64,000 nucleotides of DNA, taken from the NCBI GenBank assembly GCA_963922205.1, contig CAWUHX010000044.1, positions 1-64,000 on the forward strand. The letters are read 5' to 3'. Each line of letters opens with the position of its first letter. Within the stretch, counting starts at the first letter, position 1. This stretch comes from Romanomermis culicivorax (Eukaryota; Nematoda; Enoplea; Mermithida; Mermithidae). A program made the position numbers and the translations under genes. The notes beneath the pieces were generated by a model, which did not search any database, was not told where the DNA came from, and saw nothing but the letters and a program-made list of their open reading frames with translations. Shown piece after piece: positions 47,001 to 58,892 of this stretch.

Positions 47001-47914
47001 TAATCCCTATATGGGAAACATGCCAATTGATCTGGTCTAAGGGTATTTGGATCAACTATATTTCCTCTACCATCATAGACCACTCTAGTTAAAGTTGGAT
47101 GCTGCGAAGCTATCTGATTTTGATTCCTGAAGTCTGCTGATTGCTCAGCTCCTTCGAATCGAAGATCTCTAGCTGGACCTCTCCAACTTTTGGGCTCAAA
47201 GTTAAGCCTTTGCCCTTCATCAATATCAGGCCTACTACTAGGCCCTGCGCCTGCACTCATTTCAGCAGTGAGACGGTTGTCTCTTTCTGCACCCCTATTA
47301 CATGATCTAACCTGTCTATCCGGCTCCTGTCGGCGCCTGTCGGCTTCCCTTTTATTGTCCTCTGTGGCAGCATTCGCGATTATGTCGAACAAGGCTTTGA
47401 CGGTCCCTTTCAATTCGCGTAGCTGCGTCACCAACTCTTGATTGGACATCTCGGGAGCTCTTTCCTGCGGTTGGAATCGCTCTTGTTCCTGGGGAATCCT
47501 CTCTAATCGTTGATCGATTTCGGGGTCCCTTTCTTCCAAATTTGATCGAATTTCGGGCGTAACGACGTCCCTTTTCGGTCCTGCTAATTCGACCTTTGGC
47601 GGCGGTGACCTTTTGAAATTTCGCTGCGTTGGTCCATCGGCGTCTGGGTTCGGATTCGCGGGGCCTGCCTCCTGCGGATCGATGGCAATCACTGGTGGTC
47701 GGTCAATTGGTACGCCTGCATCTTGAGGCGTAAAATGCATTGAATTTTGCTGCAATGGTTGAACCCTCGCGGGAGTTTGATCTGGGATCACTGGGTCCCA
47801 AGCAGCATGCCGTTGCTGATCTCCATCTCCCAAATTGACTAGATTCCCAGCACTCGCCACTCTGGGTGGTGATCTATGTAAAGTATTACCTCTTGGTATC
47901 CTTTCATTAGGCAT
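41078..47914 (-). CDS. gag-pol: Element 1 Gag-Pol polyprotein
   Basis: A single 2278-codon frame, with no frameshift or stop between gag and pol, starts at the [13 protein letters not shown]. Order and approximate residues: Gag with a disordered N-terminus and capsid-like helices (1-650); a zinc knuckle [14 protein letters not shown] (C-x2-H-x4-H-x4-C) and an RGG-rich stretch with YRGRGG (about 690-760); aspartic protease [13 protein letters not shown] (about 900). Reverse transcriptase has [32 protein letters not shown] and catalytic YIDDIIVF (about 1380). RNase H has [16 protein letters not shown] (about 1530), and ATERECLAI and RTDHKPL follow. Integrase has an HHCC finger (CPVCQ near 1925) and a D,D,E core in [17 protein letters not shown] and [10 protein letters not shown] (about 1950-2045), then a GPF motif WSGPFIV (about 2180). 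All catalytic residues are present. It makes and inserts the element's cDNA. Confidence 0.97.
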   Translation of the reverse strand: MPNERIPRGNTLHRSPPRVASAGNLVNLGDGDQQRHAAWDPVIPDQTPARVQPLQQNSMHFTPQDAGVPIDRPPVIAIDPQEAGPANPNPDADGPTQRNFKRSPPPKVELAGPKRDVVTPEIRSNLEERDPEIDQRLERIPQEQERFQPQERAPEMSNQELVTQLRELKGTVKALFDIIANAATEDNKREADRRRQEPDRQVRSCNRGAERDNRLTAEMSAGAGPSSRPDIDEGQRLNFEPKSWRGPARDLRFEGAEQSADFRNQNQIASQHPTLTRVVYDGRGNIVDPNTLRPDQLACFPYRDYRFDKDNMPSYQGGVPPQRDPNRVMLQSLNSDLDPVLTAAYDQREVPSNILAQEIVVRNIVKGVLPKLLDEGMVNQQVLSFLTALEGEFRRDTPESAKYEALLRLSKGRPKAVAGDNMTYREARRAIINVFAPECNLEMLTRELFEILQRPNEQAVEFLKRVSILVELVKGDLDYQSKQRLIIDTFIYKSDPTFQTELKNSKHTFRTWYDLAVEVHDIERRYRNAFQRYGPKGTQQDPIVINEVGMPSGHDPKIAIVARNQSEGYQQGQRQRFRQPYQTVGNQVQAQTQRSRSDSPEIEEIPVREAPRAQTEKGKKESLLLKISKEMVQLVERFDQLQQKVDNRQAENRSDVAIPSTSQGGQVSRDPTKPWCEFHKNITHNTADCRTLRVLSERRSRGRASFPTFNRGGFNTFARGNYRGRGGYPNANFNSRGRGAYNIGYSGYQDSHESYLQNSDYNEFLEFKKQKELQKQFQQMQQYQQQAALQHPQPPQAITGPTQTLQQGQFTNQPPQKDYSSVMVARQSQMSPLGEVNQRVSCPNVVLGSIVQMNAIAPQPVVPSVQVVRRGTPASPQEQHLLDTYPRTAPFHIEVVIGGRKTMALIDTGAQCTVMSAKFLKETLGPDYTEYPRILNVTVANGKTVQAHGYIQFRMDTLCGQFPVKAIVIPEAGENVIVGTDFLAHPQVGAIIDFRNRTMTLNNRQQRIYVTPDQPQSNCGEVMTTSATESTMSAADQYQPKICLLKVSVPVVSVNPIYLPSGTDILLRAKLWDKVGENRLNGIIIESEENEERFHIDSTIVDGTKDDFVVMVSNNTGSGCHLKRNQIIGHTNSVLCDTDNQDQLKGKIVEDLEKLQTCAVQARPEAPQSDEKAFKEALYNMLAKSNIPSEQLEQALRCLAKYRDVFSLPNDPPTTTPYLTCKINTGDAAPVAKRYHRTAINLRPHVREHVQDMLKKGVIEPSKSPWAAPLFLVGKKDGTKRPVVDFRGINDVTKDDKYPIPRMDDYLDCLGKAKFYTTLDLKSGYWQVPMDEESKEKTAFICQEGLYQFKVMPFGLKNAPAEFQRMMERVLHPYVWKICLVYIDDIIVFSNTFEEHLVNLELVLQALRKAHLTLKPEKCEFLPERVHFLGHILNSDGVSPDPKKVKAINDFPFPESKRKLQRFLGMLQWCKKFIPGLAKHAEPLYKLTGKNCVWEITEVHHQAFRSLKEALLSVPFLRYPVLDGSADFVLQTDASGTALGAVLYQETKSDCWVIAYNSRNLKVDEKKWSATERECLAIVYGLKLYKHYLVGHRVIIRTDHKPLLSMKVNAMTNGKLKRWYSFISQFNHKLEYVPGKQNAMADFLSRMDEPDDQAEKIPPKWEHMFSKDKRESENLKDLEAQLIEKKHLNLVKRFRILTDQNPEDGTPLYPEPKGKKNQRTDMSPRFTQIYPEDSEGDPESNSPADLVNAVTTRSMAKEAEKSNQAQIQPDGNQVNEKVSKGNQEKSKEKRVTWLYPEKEQEFTLADPKEDELPKGLIRDDLMALLQRKDEVLRPYFDRLGPNGTTKYHSGFYIQNEVLYREAGQGSDDQVVVPSCLRDNTLHQYHGAVMMTHQGFKRTLAMIKKRFWWPGIEKDVRHWIKFCPVCQMANQGNTEIPPLIPIIPQGPFDIVSVDIVGISPLSEKRPYVIVFQDYFTKWVEAELIPDQSASTVVDTFLQAIVFRHGTPRRLLSDRGGCFTSDLMKEICKLLECQKIFTTAYHPQGNGMVERFNQTLIKQLRKVAIEEKDNWPRYLRAVVFAYNATPHAATGQSPFSLLRGHEATFGLNLSKAYDIVMPDSNAEAYKFVLTNHLVNLYEDIAKNIQSAAEKSKKYFDKKSKQNGFKEKDWVLLKVDKQKKLGLPWSGPFIVTDISREAENVVTIVHWDNPLNRQTVSISRLKHFRYETTRVLPRIARANQDAPRDENTSLSNMAQTVTTGAPNQMKSFGNSLKANLCAISR

Positions 47915-48010
47915 TTTGAAACCTGCTATCTTTCGATAGTAGCCTGGAGGATTTTCTTTTCTCCTAGTCTGACTACGAAGTTCCGTGGTAAGGAGTTAAA
48001 AGCCACCACT
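47915..48010 (-). promoter_or_regulatory. Element 1 leader with primer-binding-site candidate
   Basis: The 96 bp between LTR and gag ATG begin, on the minus strand, AG then TGGTGGCTTTTAACTCC at 48008-47992. Starting with TGG two bases after the LTR is normal for a tRNA primer site. The tRNA was not identified. Confidence 0.5.
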
Positions 48011-48625
48011 TGTTGTGCAGGTCTTTCCTTAAGAGGCGTAAGAAAAGATTGGGTCTGAACTGACCTGTTAGAACTGATCCCTTGGCTAAGCCTCGGTGAT
48101 AGTGCAACAGTCCGGTTATCCCCAGACCTACAACAACAAAGATAAACTTTGTCCTAAATACGGGGGCCTTACCAAGGATCTCTGCAGTCTCCTAGATGAG
48201 ACAAGGAATCCCCTCAGGGACAAACTTACTTGGGTATAACCCGTAAGGGGTTTCCCAAAGCTTACCTGATGTAAGCCAGCGCCTGGGCCTCTGGCCCTCC
48301 GCCTTCGTCGATGCGAATAATCTAAATGAATAAACAAATATATTAAACAATATGTCCGACGAAATATGTAAAAAGAATGTGGGTATACCACAGTAAATAA
48401 TTTGTGAACAAAACACGTTGCTGGGAAAATTGTATTTGGGGACGCCAGCAATAATGCCAAAAATATAATAAAAACAAGAATATAGTGAACAATGATTTTC
48501 ACTATCACTTTCGGTCTTTCTTTGGCGCTCCATTTCTATGCAAATGTCTGCGCCGCTGGTCGTCCCTTTCGTCGATTTGCATGTCGATTTCCCCACACGA
48601 ATTGGCATCAACAGGGTGCCCAACA
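48011..48625 (-). repeat. Element 1 5' LTR
   Basis: 615 bp, TGTTG...CAACA, about 99% identical by eye to the 3' LTR. Transcription of the element should start inside it on the minus strand. A 144-codon frame is open in both LTRs but has no recognised motif and is not called as a gene. Confidence 0.95.
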
Positions 48626-50188
48626 AGTGTTAAAAACCTACACCTTCAAAAATGGTCGATTTTTGTGAATTCCTTTAATTTTTCTGTAGAGTACATACCA
48701 GGAAGAGAAAATAAATTTGCAGATTTTCTTAGCCGAAAATATGATGTGGAACAACCAAGCAATGACAAGCAGTCAACTTCGAATCACAATACAACCACGG
48801 ATATAGTCAGTGTTGTTGAAACAAGTGACAAATCCAGGCAAAAACTGGCTACACTGCCACAAAGTGACTTGGAGGTCCCCGAAACGCAGGATGAGAAGCA
48901 AATTGTTGACCCATCCAACTTACCAAACCAACACCAATGGCCTTTCAGGCAAAGCAAATTGCCCACGCCCAAAAATTGGACCCCATGCTTGATCGAACCA
49001 TACATAAAGTCGAAAATCATGTAAAAAGTTTCTATACACTTTATAATATCCTGCACAGAGACGGCTCAAAAGAAGAACCAGATCAAATTGTTTTTCCTCA
49101 GCCTTTACGAAAAATAGCCTTGCACCATTTTGACAGGTCTAATTTGTTTGGCCACCAGGGCATCAATAAAATTACATTTTTGGCCAAAAAACACTTCTGG
49201 TGGCCAGGCATAGAGCAGGACATTCAAAATTGGGTCAAATCTTGCCACATCTGCCAAAAGACCATGAAAGATTGTCAATCACCTCCACCACTATGCCCAA
49301 TCCAACCAATGGCCCCCTTTGATATCCTTGCATCTGATATTGTCAATATTTTCAATTCAATTTCCTATGTAATCGTTTTTCAAGATTATTTTACAGAATA
49401 CATGGAAGCCACCCTCATTCCCGATACCTCCTCCACCAGTATTGTGGACACATTTGTAAGATAAGTTGTGTGTAGATATGGGACACCCAAACAATTATTA
49501 AGTGATTGGGGATCCAAATATACCTCTAAACTGTTGGGAGAGGTGTGTGAATTGTTAAAAGTAAGAAAGATCCAAAGCACAGCTTATCACCCGCAGTGTA
49601 ATGGCATGGTAGTCACACACTAATTGATGGCTTACATAAATTAGCTTTAATTGCACACTAATTGATTGCTTACGTAAATTAGCTTATAATAACACCTAAG
49701 ACTGGCCTAAATTTTTAGATCTTGTGTTGTTCGCTTACAGGACTATCCCCCACAAGACCACCAAGCAAAGCTGGCACAGTCTCCTTTTTGGACATGAACC
49801 TCTCTTAGGCGTAGATGTCACTGCAGCCACAAAGGGACTTCTCATTAAAAACTTTGATACATACCAGTACTTACTTTTCAAGAATCTAAGTTCCATTCAT
49901 AACGAAGTCCTAAAAGAGTTGTGGGTGTCTGAATCAGCATCGAAAAAACAGTTTGATGAAAAGGCGCGTGCTCGCAATTATACTGTAGGAGATCTTGTCT
50001 TGTTAAGTTGTGAAATGAGGAAAAGTAAAACTCATTTTCATTGGAGCAGTCCATTTATTGTCACTTTAATTGATAAACAAGACAAAAACCTAATTAGTAT
50101 CGCTGATGTTGAAAATATTTTGAATTCCCGCGTAAACGCCATTTGCAGGGTTAAAATCTTCCTCAAACGTTTTCCCATGCTAGAGTAG
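48626..50188 (+). pseudogene. Element 3 pol remnant (RNase H end and integrase)
   Basis: It begins with FSVEYIPGRENKFADFLSRK, the RNase H C-terminal motif. The integrase zinc finger region follows (FGHQGINKITFLAKKHFWWP, CHICQK), with DILASDIVNI as the first Asp. A TAA after DTFVR at 49461-49463 breaks the frame, then LLSDWGSKYTSK (second Asp) and YHPQCNGMV occur. The catalytic Glu region is scrambled by a tandem duplication of about 40 bp (49614-49700, CACTAATTGATGGCTTACAT and a near copy). The tail at 49724-50188 has LFAYRTIPHKTTKQSWHSLL and WSSPFIV, the GPY/F-like motif. It is inactive. Confidence 0.9.
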
Positions 50189-51839
50189 CCCATTATCGAT
50201 TTTTAACACATCCATTTCACCAGTGCTAGTCTTATTTTATTATTTTTGAGTAGTTAGTCATATATCACATCTCTCTCTACAAATTATATTGCCAAATTAA
50301 TTTCACAGTATAGGTAATACTTAACCATATTTATGTAAATTTTTCACATTTTTGCCTTATTTGGTGCTATTCATTATTTTTCTGGCATCGCATCACCTTC
50401 CCTTGTGCAGTAACTCGATTTCAACATTTCTACATATTTTTCCCATTATTTGCCAGCATTTGTACAATGAAAATTGGATTTTATATTTTTCGCATAGTAC
50501 AAATTATTTGATTATCGTTCAGAAATTCTTCATTCTCAATTGCAAAATCTAATCCGTAAGTATATGCTTTATTTGTGAGACAACTTCAATTTGACTCTCT
50601 ACCCTAAAACATTTTCAATTTTTTCTTAAACAAATATTATTTATCTCACTTCCCAAATACTTCTCATTTCTCATTCTTGAAAAGTTGAAGTTGTTTAGCC
50701 TGGGTATGCAGTTACAAGCAGGTGCTTCGCCAGGCAGTATGCGCCGTAAACGTTCATACATCGACCCTATCTTACCAACTCATAATCGCACTGCACAGAG
50801 TAATCACCATTATCAGAATGATGGTAAGATACCTAATGTTCCTTGAATGGGAAATATTTTCCCCAATGGGAATTAATTTGGGTTTTTTGTCCTCAACAAT
50901 ATTGTCGGGGATGGACATAGTCTATCTCCAGGTTGCGAAGAAATAGCCAAAGTTGATGCAATTTGTGTCAATGCCAATTTGCATAGACACCCTGCATGAA
51001 AGGGCCGGTTGTTTATGTTTTTGGTCATTCTCATATTTTTGTTTTTATAAAGTAAAAGATCCACAGCCAGATCCACCATTTGTTTATATAATATTATTTT
51101 ATTTTATTGTGTGGAGTTTTACTCACCCAATTACAACATCCCCTGCCTGGACATTTGTTATCGATCTAGCAGCAGAGGGAATGCAGGTTAGACCCTTCAT
51201 CTCAGGAGTACCACCCAGCATGCAAGTCTACATTTGCAACTCAATTCTTGGCCTGCCTTCTAAGTCTGTCCCGGATTTGAAGTTACTTGGGCTCAGAGTG
51301 TTATCTATCTTCTGCGGTTCCTCGGAACAAAAGCAGGTGATCTTTTGTTGAACTGGAGACTGACCGAACCATTGCAGACTTATTCTACCTAAGGTTTCAG
51401 CCTGATTAGGCGAATTAGTGAGTGACTGATTAGGTCTATTTGTGATACTAATCTATTTATTATATTTATCAATCTCAACCCAAGTCTCATTTCAACAATA
51501 TTTTAATATTCAAAAACCATTATTTTCTCATTCCTTCTCCACCAAAATTCATAAATTATACCTTTTGTAAGGTCCTCCATACCACCCTCGTATGTACTTT
51601 ATTTCTTTCATTTAAGTCCACAAAATCTGGACATTATTTGAGAACCTAAGTTATGTGTAGGGTGAAGTGAGTGCACCCGTCTTCAAACCCTAATGCTTTG
51701 GGTAGTGGTGTAAACTAAAAATAACACATAATCTACCTGTCATTTAACAACATTCCCCCTCCTTCTTTTGATTTCTAATATTATTTCTATACTTTCTTTC
51801 TCTTTTAGATGTCAATGGAAAACGAATTACCTGCTTCCT
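50189..51839 (+). other. Element 3 spacer between pol and ORF3, no gene called
   Basis: AT-rich 1.65 kb. A GTAAGTATATG at 50556 is a good splice-donor match, and CTTTCTCTTTTAG at about 51809 is a good acceptor just before ORF3-like sequence, which would parallel the intron of element 1. The 132-codon frame at 50953-51351 has no recognised motif. Confidence 0.45.
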
Positions 51840-54800
51840 TCATTTTGACCTTTATTTGGAAACTATTGCATGGTTTTGACCATTTACATGATTATTTGAG
51901 TAGTTTACCACATGGTCCAAGATGTTATCCACCAGTTACAAGAGTCCCAATTTCGCCAAATTAAAGTTATTGTCATTGATACCAAGCAAGTTTCTGGTTA
52001 TCAATATGCAACTTTCGAAAAAATTGTTCACGCCAAAGCTTTGCCAACCCAGAGCAAGAAAATGTATGCAGGGTTAGTAACTATATCTACCACATCTGGG
52101 TATAACTTTATTTTTGATGCAGCAACTATATCTCCAGCAGCGTGGCACCAAATTGTGGCTGAAATCTTTACGGAAAATTATGTAATTGTTGGGTTCCAAA
52201 TGAAACAAGATATTCAATCCATTCTTAAAACTTTCGAATTTTTCACGACTATTCCAGCGAAACAAACTTTTGAATAGCATATTGATCATTTTATAGCCTC
52301 CATAAAACAGTACTTTATGATCTCAGAACCCAGATTATCGAAAAACAAAAAGAATCCTCCGCCATTTTTGAACAATTGGGAATAATGCCACAAGTTCAAG
52401 GCTTGAAGGGGCTTGCCTCTGAGTTCTTGGGCGTGGACCCCACTCCTTTTGTTGTTAAATTTGATAGTCAAGTAATCAAAAATCAGTTGTTATCACCAGT
52501 TATTCGGAAACATTTAGAACTGTATGCAGAGTTAGACAGTCGCCTTACCTTGAATTTATTTTTCACAATGTTTCATTTCCACTTATGCGACAGTTGACGA
52601 CTATGATATGGATATCTTCAGAGTCCTAGCAAACAAACTTCCCTTTTCATCACGAGCCACTTTTTACATGTTGCAAGAAGCAATCAAACGTTTCATGAAT
52701 CACATTGATCAAAAATCGGCAGGTTCGCATTGCTCCTACTGCAAGATGAACCACGAAATTGTGTTATGGGTTGATCCTTTTCCAACAACATTTTGAAACC
52801 AGATAATGGCTGATCAATCTAGCAAACCGAAACCACCTGTAAGGAATCCAAAAAAGACTAGACAAGAGCTAGAGGAAGAAGAAGATGAAATGTATGCTCA
52901 CATTGATGGAATGGAATGCTGACAGGTAACAGATCCAGACACTTGAAGAGAATATGAAGCCCTGGGAGGGTATTTATCATCAGACCCCCCAGATGTATAA
53001 CCTGTGGTGGCACGAACACCATATGTACCCCCTTTTGTCTGAAATGACAGCATACCTGAACCTACAACATTTCATGACCAAGTTGGACTGTAATATTTGA
53101 AACTTTTCCCATATTTGTTCGATTCCGCGAACATTTAGAATGCCGATTGGGTCGCAAACAAAATGAGCCCGATTTTATATTATTTTTGGCCAAGTACTGT
53201 CGAAGAAGGTCAAAAGTTAAAAGGTAATATCTGCCAACACCTGGAACGTTTGAGAATTGATGACAAAATTATGAAACGAATTATTGGCGATGGCCCTACA
53301 CCTGGGGCCAAACTCAAAAATGATGTAGGACTAGCCACTCTCATCGCACAAGAACCATGTGGGGTTTCAAACAAAATGATTGACTATATGTACAATTGTT
53401 TCAACATCATCCTGATAATTGTTGAAGACTCCAGAGCGAAATGAACAGCTGAGGGAGACAACATCACCATTGATCCAAGATACAACGATGATTGTTGGTT
53501 TTTTGAGACCACTCCGTGTAAGTGGGAAAGCTTATCTTTATGTGAACCCTTCCTTTTGACTACTCATAATGGGGAAACAAATCTTCCAAGCATGCACCCT
53601 TTGGAAGAATCCAATGTCAATTTAGAGATAGCTATCCAACTAAGAGCAGATCAAGAGGCTGAGGATGAAGCGTGACACGACTACACACGAAGACAACAGG
53701 AATTGGAAGCCGCCCAAAGTACTGCACCAGCATTGCCCACAGAACTGCCTAAATCTCAATTGGACAAGTTTTTGGAATCAGTTGCGTCCCAATCCTCCTC
53801 CAATGAATATATCTTGGGCACTGAATTGACCAGTCAGGATGTGTATGGTCCGGTGACCACCACAACTGGTGGTAAAACAACCGAAAATCAAATCACTGAC
53901 ACAACCAAGGAATGAAACTGCCCATGAATAGAAGAAACCAAAAAACCTACAGTGGCGGTTGTGGAAGAAACACCACCACCTCTGCAAACAACTATGGTGG
54001 ATGAAGAAAGCGAAGAAAGGGATCATGTAGTGGAAATAGAGGACAAAATTTCGTCAATCTCAGATGAAGAAGTGGCTATGGAATCTAGACTAGCAGGAAT
54101 TGATCACCTGAAATCCAAACAACTATGGCGAAATCCAGTTCAATGGATATCGAAAGGAACATGATAATTGGGGCGAGCTTTGGGAATGTCAGTCCCACTG
54201 CTGCTGGACAAAGTTCACCAGAAATATCTATATGTTCAACGGCAATGCAACCTTTTCAACCATCACAACTGCAACCAGCACCCACAGGGGTTTGGAGGCC
54301 CATATGCTGTACTCTGCCAGTTCCACAAATTGTTCAACCCATACCACAGTATCAGCCGAAAACACCTCCTTTGAACTGTCAACAATGTGTTCTAGACTTG
54401 CAACTTCAGCAAGAAGTCTGACTTTTGGAGTTAGTGCATGTAAATTTGTCAGTTATGTTAGCCAACCGGCCAGTTTCTCAAGCTCAGCCTGCTATTCAAG
54501 CACCACATCACAAACTTTGTCATCATCCAAATTGACTATAATCCCGCCCACTATAGAAGCAATACTTTTACCGCAACCGCCATTGCAGTTCCAATCACAA
54601 ATGGGAATGCATATGAACACTGAATGTACTCAAAAACGTGGAGAACATAATTATGAAGAGGCAAAAGCTAGAAAAGCTCAAATAGACCGGCAACTAGCCC
54701 TTATTCAGTGACCAGGGACCAGCGGGCAGGCACAAAAAGAAGCTGAAGACAAAATGCAGGATCATGCCATATTAGCCCATTCATATGATCAATGGCCAGG

Positions 54801-55670
54801 ACCTACCTCTTTGCAAACTGTTTTTAGGGGCTGTTATGTTTCCTTTATTGGGTGAACAACTTGCTGAAATTCATCAAGCCATTATTCAAATTTACAACTC
54901 TAACAATTACTGCTTTGAAGTAATGCAATTGTAGCATATCACTTTTGCCAGATATGGTAATTATTCTACGCAAGGTTTAATGAGCAAATTGTGGTTACAT
55001 ATGAAACAGTTTATTCACAATGAGTTCCGCAAATGTCCACCAATGTCAGCATTGACAGGAACAAATTTATTAATGGCACTACTATTACACAAAGTTGCTC
55101 ATGCCGCCCGTACACCCCAGCAAATTTGGTCTAATTATCAACATGCAGAACATTTTATGCCAAATTATCTTAGATCCATTGCCCATAGTTGCAAATATCC
55201 AGTTATTAGATGCAATGGAACAAATTCAGAGCATGCCTCAAAATGAATATTAAAGAATTGTGAATGCCATAAAAGATAGCAACCAAATCATTTTGCTGGA
55301 GAAAACAATGAATCTCCCTGTAGTTAGTGGGGCAGGGGGCAAATGTGCTTCCCGTTATACAATCACTCCATCCCCTAATCAGCAGGCCGGCCAACAATCT
55401 TTGGATCAGCATCATCCAAGTAAAGATCGCCGCACATCCTCTAAAATGCGATACTATGATGACCACAGCTCTCACTATATGCGGCACAAGCATTCTGGCC
55501 AGTCTTCTTCCCCATCCCAGCCGCCACTGCAAATAAAAGTTACCGTTAATCCCTCCTTCTGTAGTAGACTACCGCCGCCGACACCAGTGATATGTGATGA
55601 TATACACGAAAAAAAAATATATATATATATATATTGTAAAGAAGCTGTGCATTTACTTTGTATATGATTT
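51840..55670 (+). pseudogene. Element 3 ORF3: exonuclease-like third gene, broken
   Basis: The frame at 51912-52277 reads IKVIVIDTKQV (motif I, Lys in place of Glu), SGYNFIFDAATI and NYVIVGFQMKQDIQSIL (motif II Asp). After a frameshift near 52300, 52376-52597 reads VQGLKGLASEFLGVD and HLELYAELDSRLTLNLFF (motif III, Y-x3-D), aligning with LKGLFTEF and [15 protein letters not shown] of element 1. A polar, repeatedly interrupted middle (52800-54720) follows. The C-terminal helical region at about 54830-55246 contains LTGTNLLMALLLHKVAHAAR. A His/Ser/Pro-rich tail (55260-55600) follows. It has several stops and is dead, but it shows the same gene plan in a third lineage. Confidence 0.75.
55608..55637. 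repeat. Short A-run and (AT)n microsatellite
   Basis: An A-run followed by about 10 AT units, lying after the ORF3 remnant of element 3. Confidence 0.8.
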
Positions 55671-56695
55671 GTTTCCCGCCTCGTTTTTCTAGTTTTCTAT
55701 ATCAGAAATTCAAGGATCTCATGTATGGTTACGTAGCATTCCAGTTTATTTGCTTTGTGTTGTGATTCTTAGGACATTCCAAAATCTCAAACTTGGTGCC
55801 ACCATATTCTGCTATTTTCAAACGGAAGGATGTGAAGTTGTGATTTTTGCATTAATCATAGCGACCTTATGAAATACAATCTGGACTTGTGCCTTTGATC
55901 GCACATCGATATTGAATGATATTGGTTATGTTACGTTTTGCTTTACTGTAAGGATATGAACTTTATCACATTGTGGAAGCTATGCTATCAGGAGATTATA
56001 TGCATTGTACAAAAATTGTTCCTTTTTCGAAATTGTCAGCAGACAAAGAAACTGTATTTAGTGGAACATTTGATTCCTCACCAATCTTTGCCAGCATCTG
56101 ATATTATTACAGCATATAATGTTTGTTTTTTCCTTTTCTTGTTGTATTTCAAAAAATTTTATTTTTGCATAATTTTCAAATTTAAACTTCCCAAACCAAA
56201 ATCAATATTTTCTCATTGTATTTTCAAAAGTTTAGTATTAAATGTGTGAGGAGTTACTCCTCAAATTGTTCACAGTTTTTTCCACCCAAACATATCAGTT
56301 TAGGGTTTGTAAGTTAGGTACTCAGGGTAACCACATTTTAAATTTTAATTCTCCCTTTTTTTCAAAAACTTTACAACAAAATGTGACTAATGCCCCCTTT
56401 CATTTTTTCCTTTTTCCTTATTTTCCCTTTCTTATTGTCTGTCCAACTTAGGGGCTATCAGCAGACCCTAGGGTCCCTGGCCTTCGGGGTCACTGTGTAG
56501 TGGTGATGAGTCCTGGGGGGTCACCATGGCATAAGTATTTGGTCTGGTGATTCCCCAAAGTCCATTTTTTATCCATCTTTGTGACATCCCCTCTGAACCC
56601 AATTCCCATTCCTCATCCTCCTCTCTCCTTCTCCTTGACCTCCACCTTCATCCTTATTTTTCTTCCTTTTCTGCCTTAGTCACATTTTGTTTCCC
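55671..56695 (+). other. Element 3 3' untranslated region
   Basis: About 1 kb without a supported frame, ending in a C/T-rich stretch (CCTCATCCTCCTCTCTCC, then TTCTCC) just before the polypurine tract. Confidence 0.5.
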
Positions 56696-56709
56696 CCAGA
56701 GGGGAGGGC
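56696..56709 (+). promoter_or_regulatory. Element 3 polypurine tract
   Basis: CCAGAGGGGAGGGC directly precedes TGTAGTATACCACAC. A purine run abutting TG is the standard plus-strand priming site next to a 3' LTR. Confidence 0.75.
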
Positions 56710-57060
56710 TGTAGTATACCACACTTAGCTAAACTGATACTATCCATTTTCAATTATTTATTTACAGTGAACAATGAAATAAAAAACACATTCACCATAA
56801 AAAATCGTTCTTGCATATATTTGCATTCATTTTGTTTATGGTTAATTTTGCATAACCTTTTCGTGTTATAGTTGGGCCATAAGCCCAAGCATTTTTTAGT
56901 CTTAGACTTTTTTTGGTTGATAAATAAAAGGGAATCATTCGCCCACTCGAGGAAAAGGTATGTTGGCCACCTGCCTATTTTTTCGTTATTGATTAATTGT
57001 AACATTTCATTATCACCAGCTACCTGACCTCTGAATCCATCCAAGTTCTGAACTGGTTAC
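56710..57060 (+). repeat. Element 3 3' LTR (end uncertain)
   Basis: It begins TGTAGTATACCACAC after the polypurine tract. Without a second LTR in the window the end cannot be fixed. Confidence 0.5.
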
Positions 57061-57400
57061 TGTAGGAGAAAAACATTTTTTATAGTAGAATAATTAGAGG
57101 AGAATGAGAGGTCAAAAAATCAATGCACGAGGAAGATAGGGTGTTGTTCATATTGAGACTTGTTGCCTTTCATAGTTTTTTCTGTAGGTCTTAGGGTGAA
57201 AAGGTGTGAAATAATTGTTGAGGGTGCTGTAGAAAGGAACACCAGACATGTTTACTATAGTAATTAGAGGAAAGAAATAGATTGAAAGACTAGGTTTAAA
57301 ATAATAGGTAATGCCAAGGGATAGTATGAACACCAAAACTATATATGTTTCTTCTTAATTTAAAAAATTAGAATGGACATGATATAGATATATAGTTGTG

Positions 57401-58785
57401 TTAAATACTATAATCAGTAGAAGCTTCACGATTTTTATCAATCATCACAAGAGAGTCAAATTCTGTGTATATAAGTGCTTCGATAAGGCAATCAGGTATA
57501 TTTTCTCCAAAGTTCATTTGTAAGCTGGTGGTTCCTTCAGGTATGAGTTCCCAAAAATTACTGTCCATACCCCAAGGAGTCAAATGAAAAACAAAAATTG
57601 CACTATGTGTTGTTAAAGCATTTTGAGTAATTTCATTACCCTTATTATCTGTACCAATCCCTACGCCTTCAAATAATTGTACAAAAATATGCAAATATTT
57701 GTCTTCTTTAAAATTTAAAATATAAGGATTAGTAAGCAATGTTGTAGTACTACTAGTTATTTTAATCTCATTTAAGCTAAAATGTTTAAAATTGAAGGGG
57801 GTCTACTGATAATCATTCCTAGCGGCAGCACTATCAACAAGTGCCACAATGAGTCAACAAGGCAATAGACCTGTGAATAGAGAGTTCAGAGGTACTGAGT
57901 GAAGATAAGCTGTTATGTATAGACTTGTAACATGACAGCCCCAAATAGGGTATTTTGCAGTCATATTTTGTAACATAGATTTAATAGCTAAATTAATATT
58001 ATCTGCAACTTCAACTTTTTTGATAATTTAAGACATGCTTTTAACTTCGATCTTGTATGCCTTGTTTCTGCAAAAAAAACATCATCTCTATGTCGGTATA
58101 AATCAATTTCCAAGGTACATTGATTCAATAAAAAGTATTCTTGCATAGATAGATCAGCATGTATAGGAGGCATTAACTCAATGACAGTACTGTTTTCAAA
58201 CATTTGCACTCTTTCCAAAGTACCCTTGTTTTTCTTTATATAAAGAACATTGTCATTTTCAAAAATAAAACCAGCAGCTGTAATGTGTGTCAATTTAGCA
58301 TCACGACTGTTGTTCAATTCCATCTCCTAATAAGCTCAGTCAGCATATCTATCGCTGCTAAAAAATTTAAAATGTAAAAAATATGGGCACATATATACAT
58401 ATAGTTATCAAAAAATTTACCTGCCAGATATCAATTTTCCAGTTAAATAAATTTTGATCTGTTTAGAAAATGTTTTGCTTATTAGATTAATTCATGCTAC
58501 AACATTTCCAGTATGGTTAATGTTGGCATCCAGGTTTAAATTGCAAGCACTGCCATTAGAGTTTGTAATTCAAATAGTAAAATATATAAATTTTTTTGAT
58601 AAATCTAGCATATACGAATCAGGTGAAACAACAAACTCATATGGTCCTTCATTAGTACAAGGATTCTGAAGCTGAATTTCCAACCAAAAACTTATACGAA
58701 TAGCTGCTTGTCTTGGAGGGATGGTAAGTAAATTCAGTTCATTTTTACCAGTAGGAGATGATGCAGCATCAATAAATTTACTCAT
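57401..58785 (-). pseudogene. Virus-like major structural protein (F54H12.2-like), broken
   Basis: Three collinear pieces resemble the F54H12.2-like proteins found in virus-like elements of invertebrate genomes, thought to be capsid-type proteins. The N-terminal piece (58785-58570) has LNLLTIPPRQAAI. The middle (58323-57988) has PIHADLSMQEYFLLNQCTLE. The C-terminal piece (57739-57401) has SLQMNFGENIPDCLIEALIY and ends DSLVMIDKNREASTDYSI. In-frame stops lie at 58572-58570, 58494-58492 and 58338-58336 (all TGA) and 58329-58327 (TAG). A 63-bp GTAAAT...TTTTAG segment at 58420-58358 looks like an intron. The gene is an inactive remnant. The identification is from recalled family patterns, not a search. 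Confidence 0.72.
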
Positions 58786-58892
58786 TTCAAATAAATATCG
58801 TTGAAACCAATTACTCTACCTGGAGTCTTTTAAGAATGAGGAATGTCATTTTTAATGTTTATGTTTATGTTGTTTTAGATGATCAACATTAT

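Larger units (their letters stand above)
33970..48625 (-). mobile_element. Ty3/Gypsy element 1, essentially intact, with third gene
   Basis: This is a 14.66-kb LTR retrotransposon on the minus strand. Two 615-bp LTRs (33970-34584 and 48011-48625) begin TGTTG and end CAACA and differ at about 8 positions by eye. Between them are a single gag-pol frame (47914-41078) and a spliced third gene (40660-35331). Right after the 5' LTR, on the minus strand, a TGG-starting primer site candidate TGGTGGCTTTTAAC lies at 48008-47995. Before the 3' LTR is a purine-rich GCGCGAGGGA (34594-34585). No target duplication is present: GCATA lies to the left and AGTGT to the right. This suggests rearrangement after insertion. 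The open genes and similar LTRs make it a recently active copy. Confidence 0.95.
48626..57060 (+). mobile_element. Ty3/Gypsy element 3, 5'-truncated and decayed
   Basis: It starts abruptly at the element 1 LTR edge, inside RNase H. It continues through integrase and a third gene to a polypurine tract and the first part of a 3' LTR at 56710. Orientation is opposite to elements 1 and 2. The 5' LTR, gag, protease and reverse transcriptase are absent from this window. The right border cannot be fixed without the other LTR; 57060 is a guess. Confidence 0.8.

Noticed and set aside
50953-51351. 132-codon frame in the element 3 spacer as an envelope gene
   Set aside because: Only one weak hydrophobic stretch, no signal peptide, cleavage site or glycosylation pattern, and no counterpart in elements 1 or 2.
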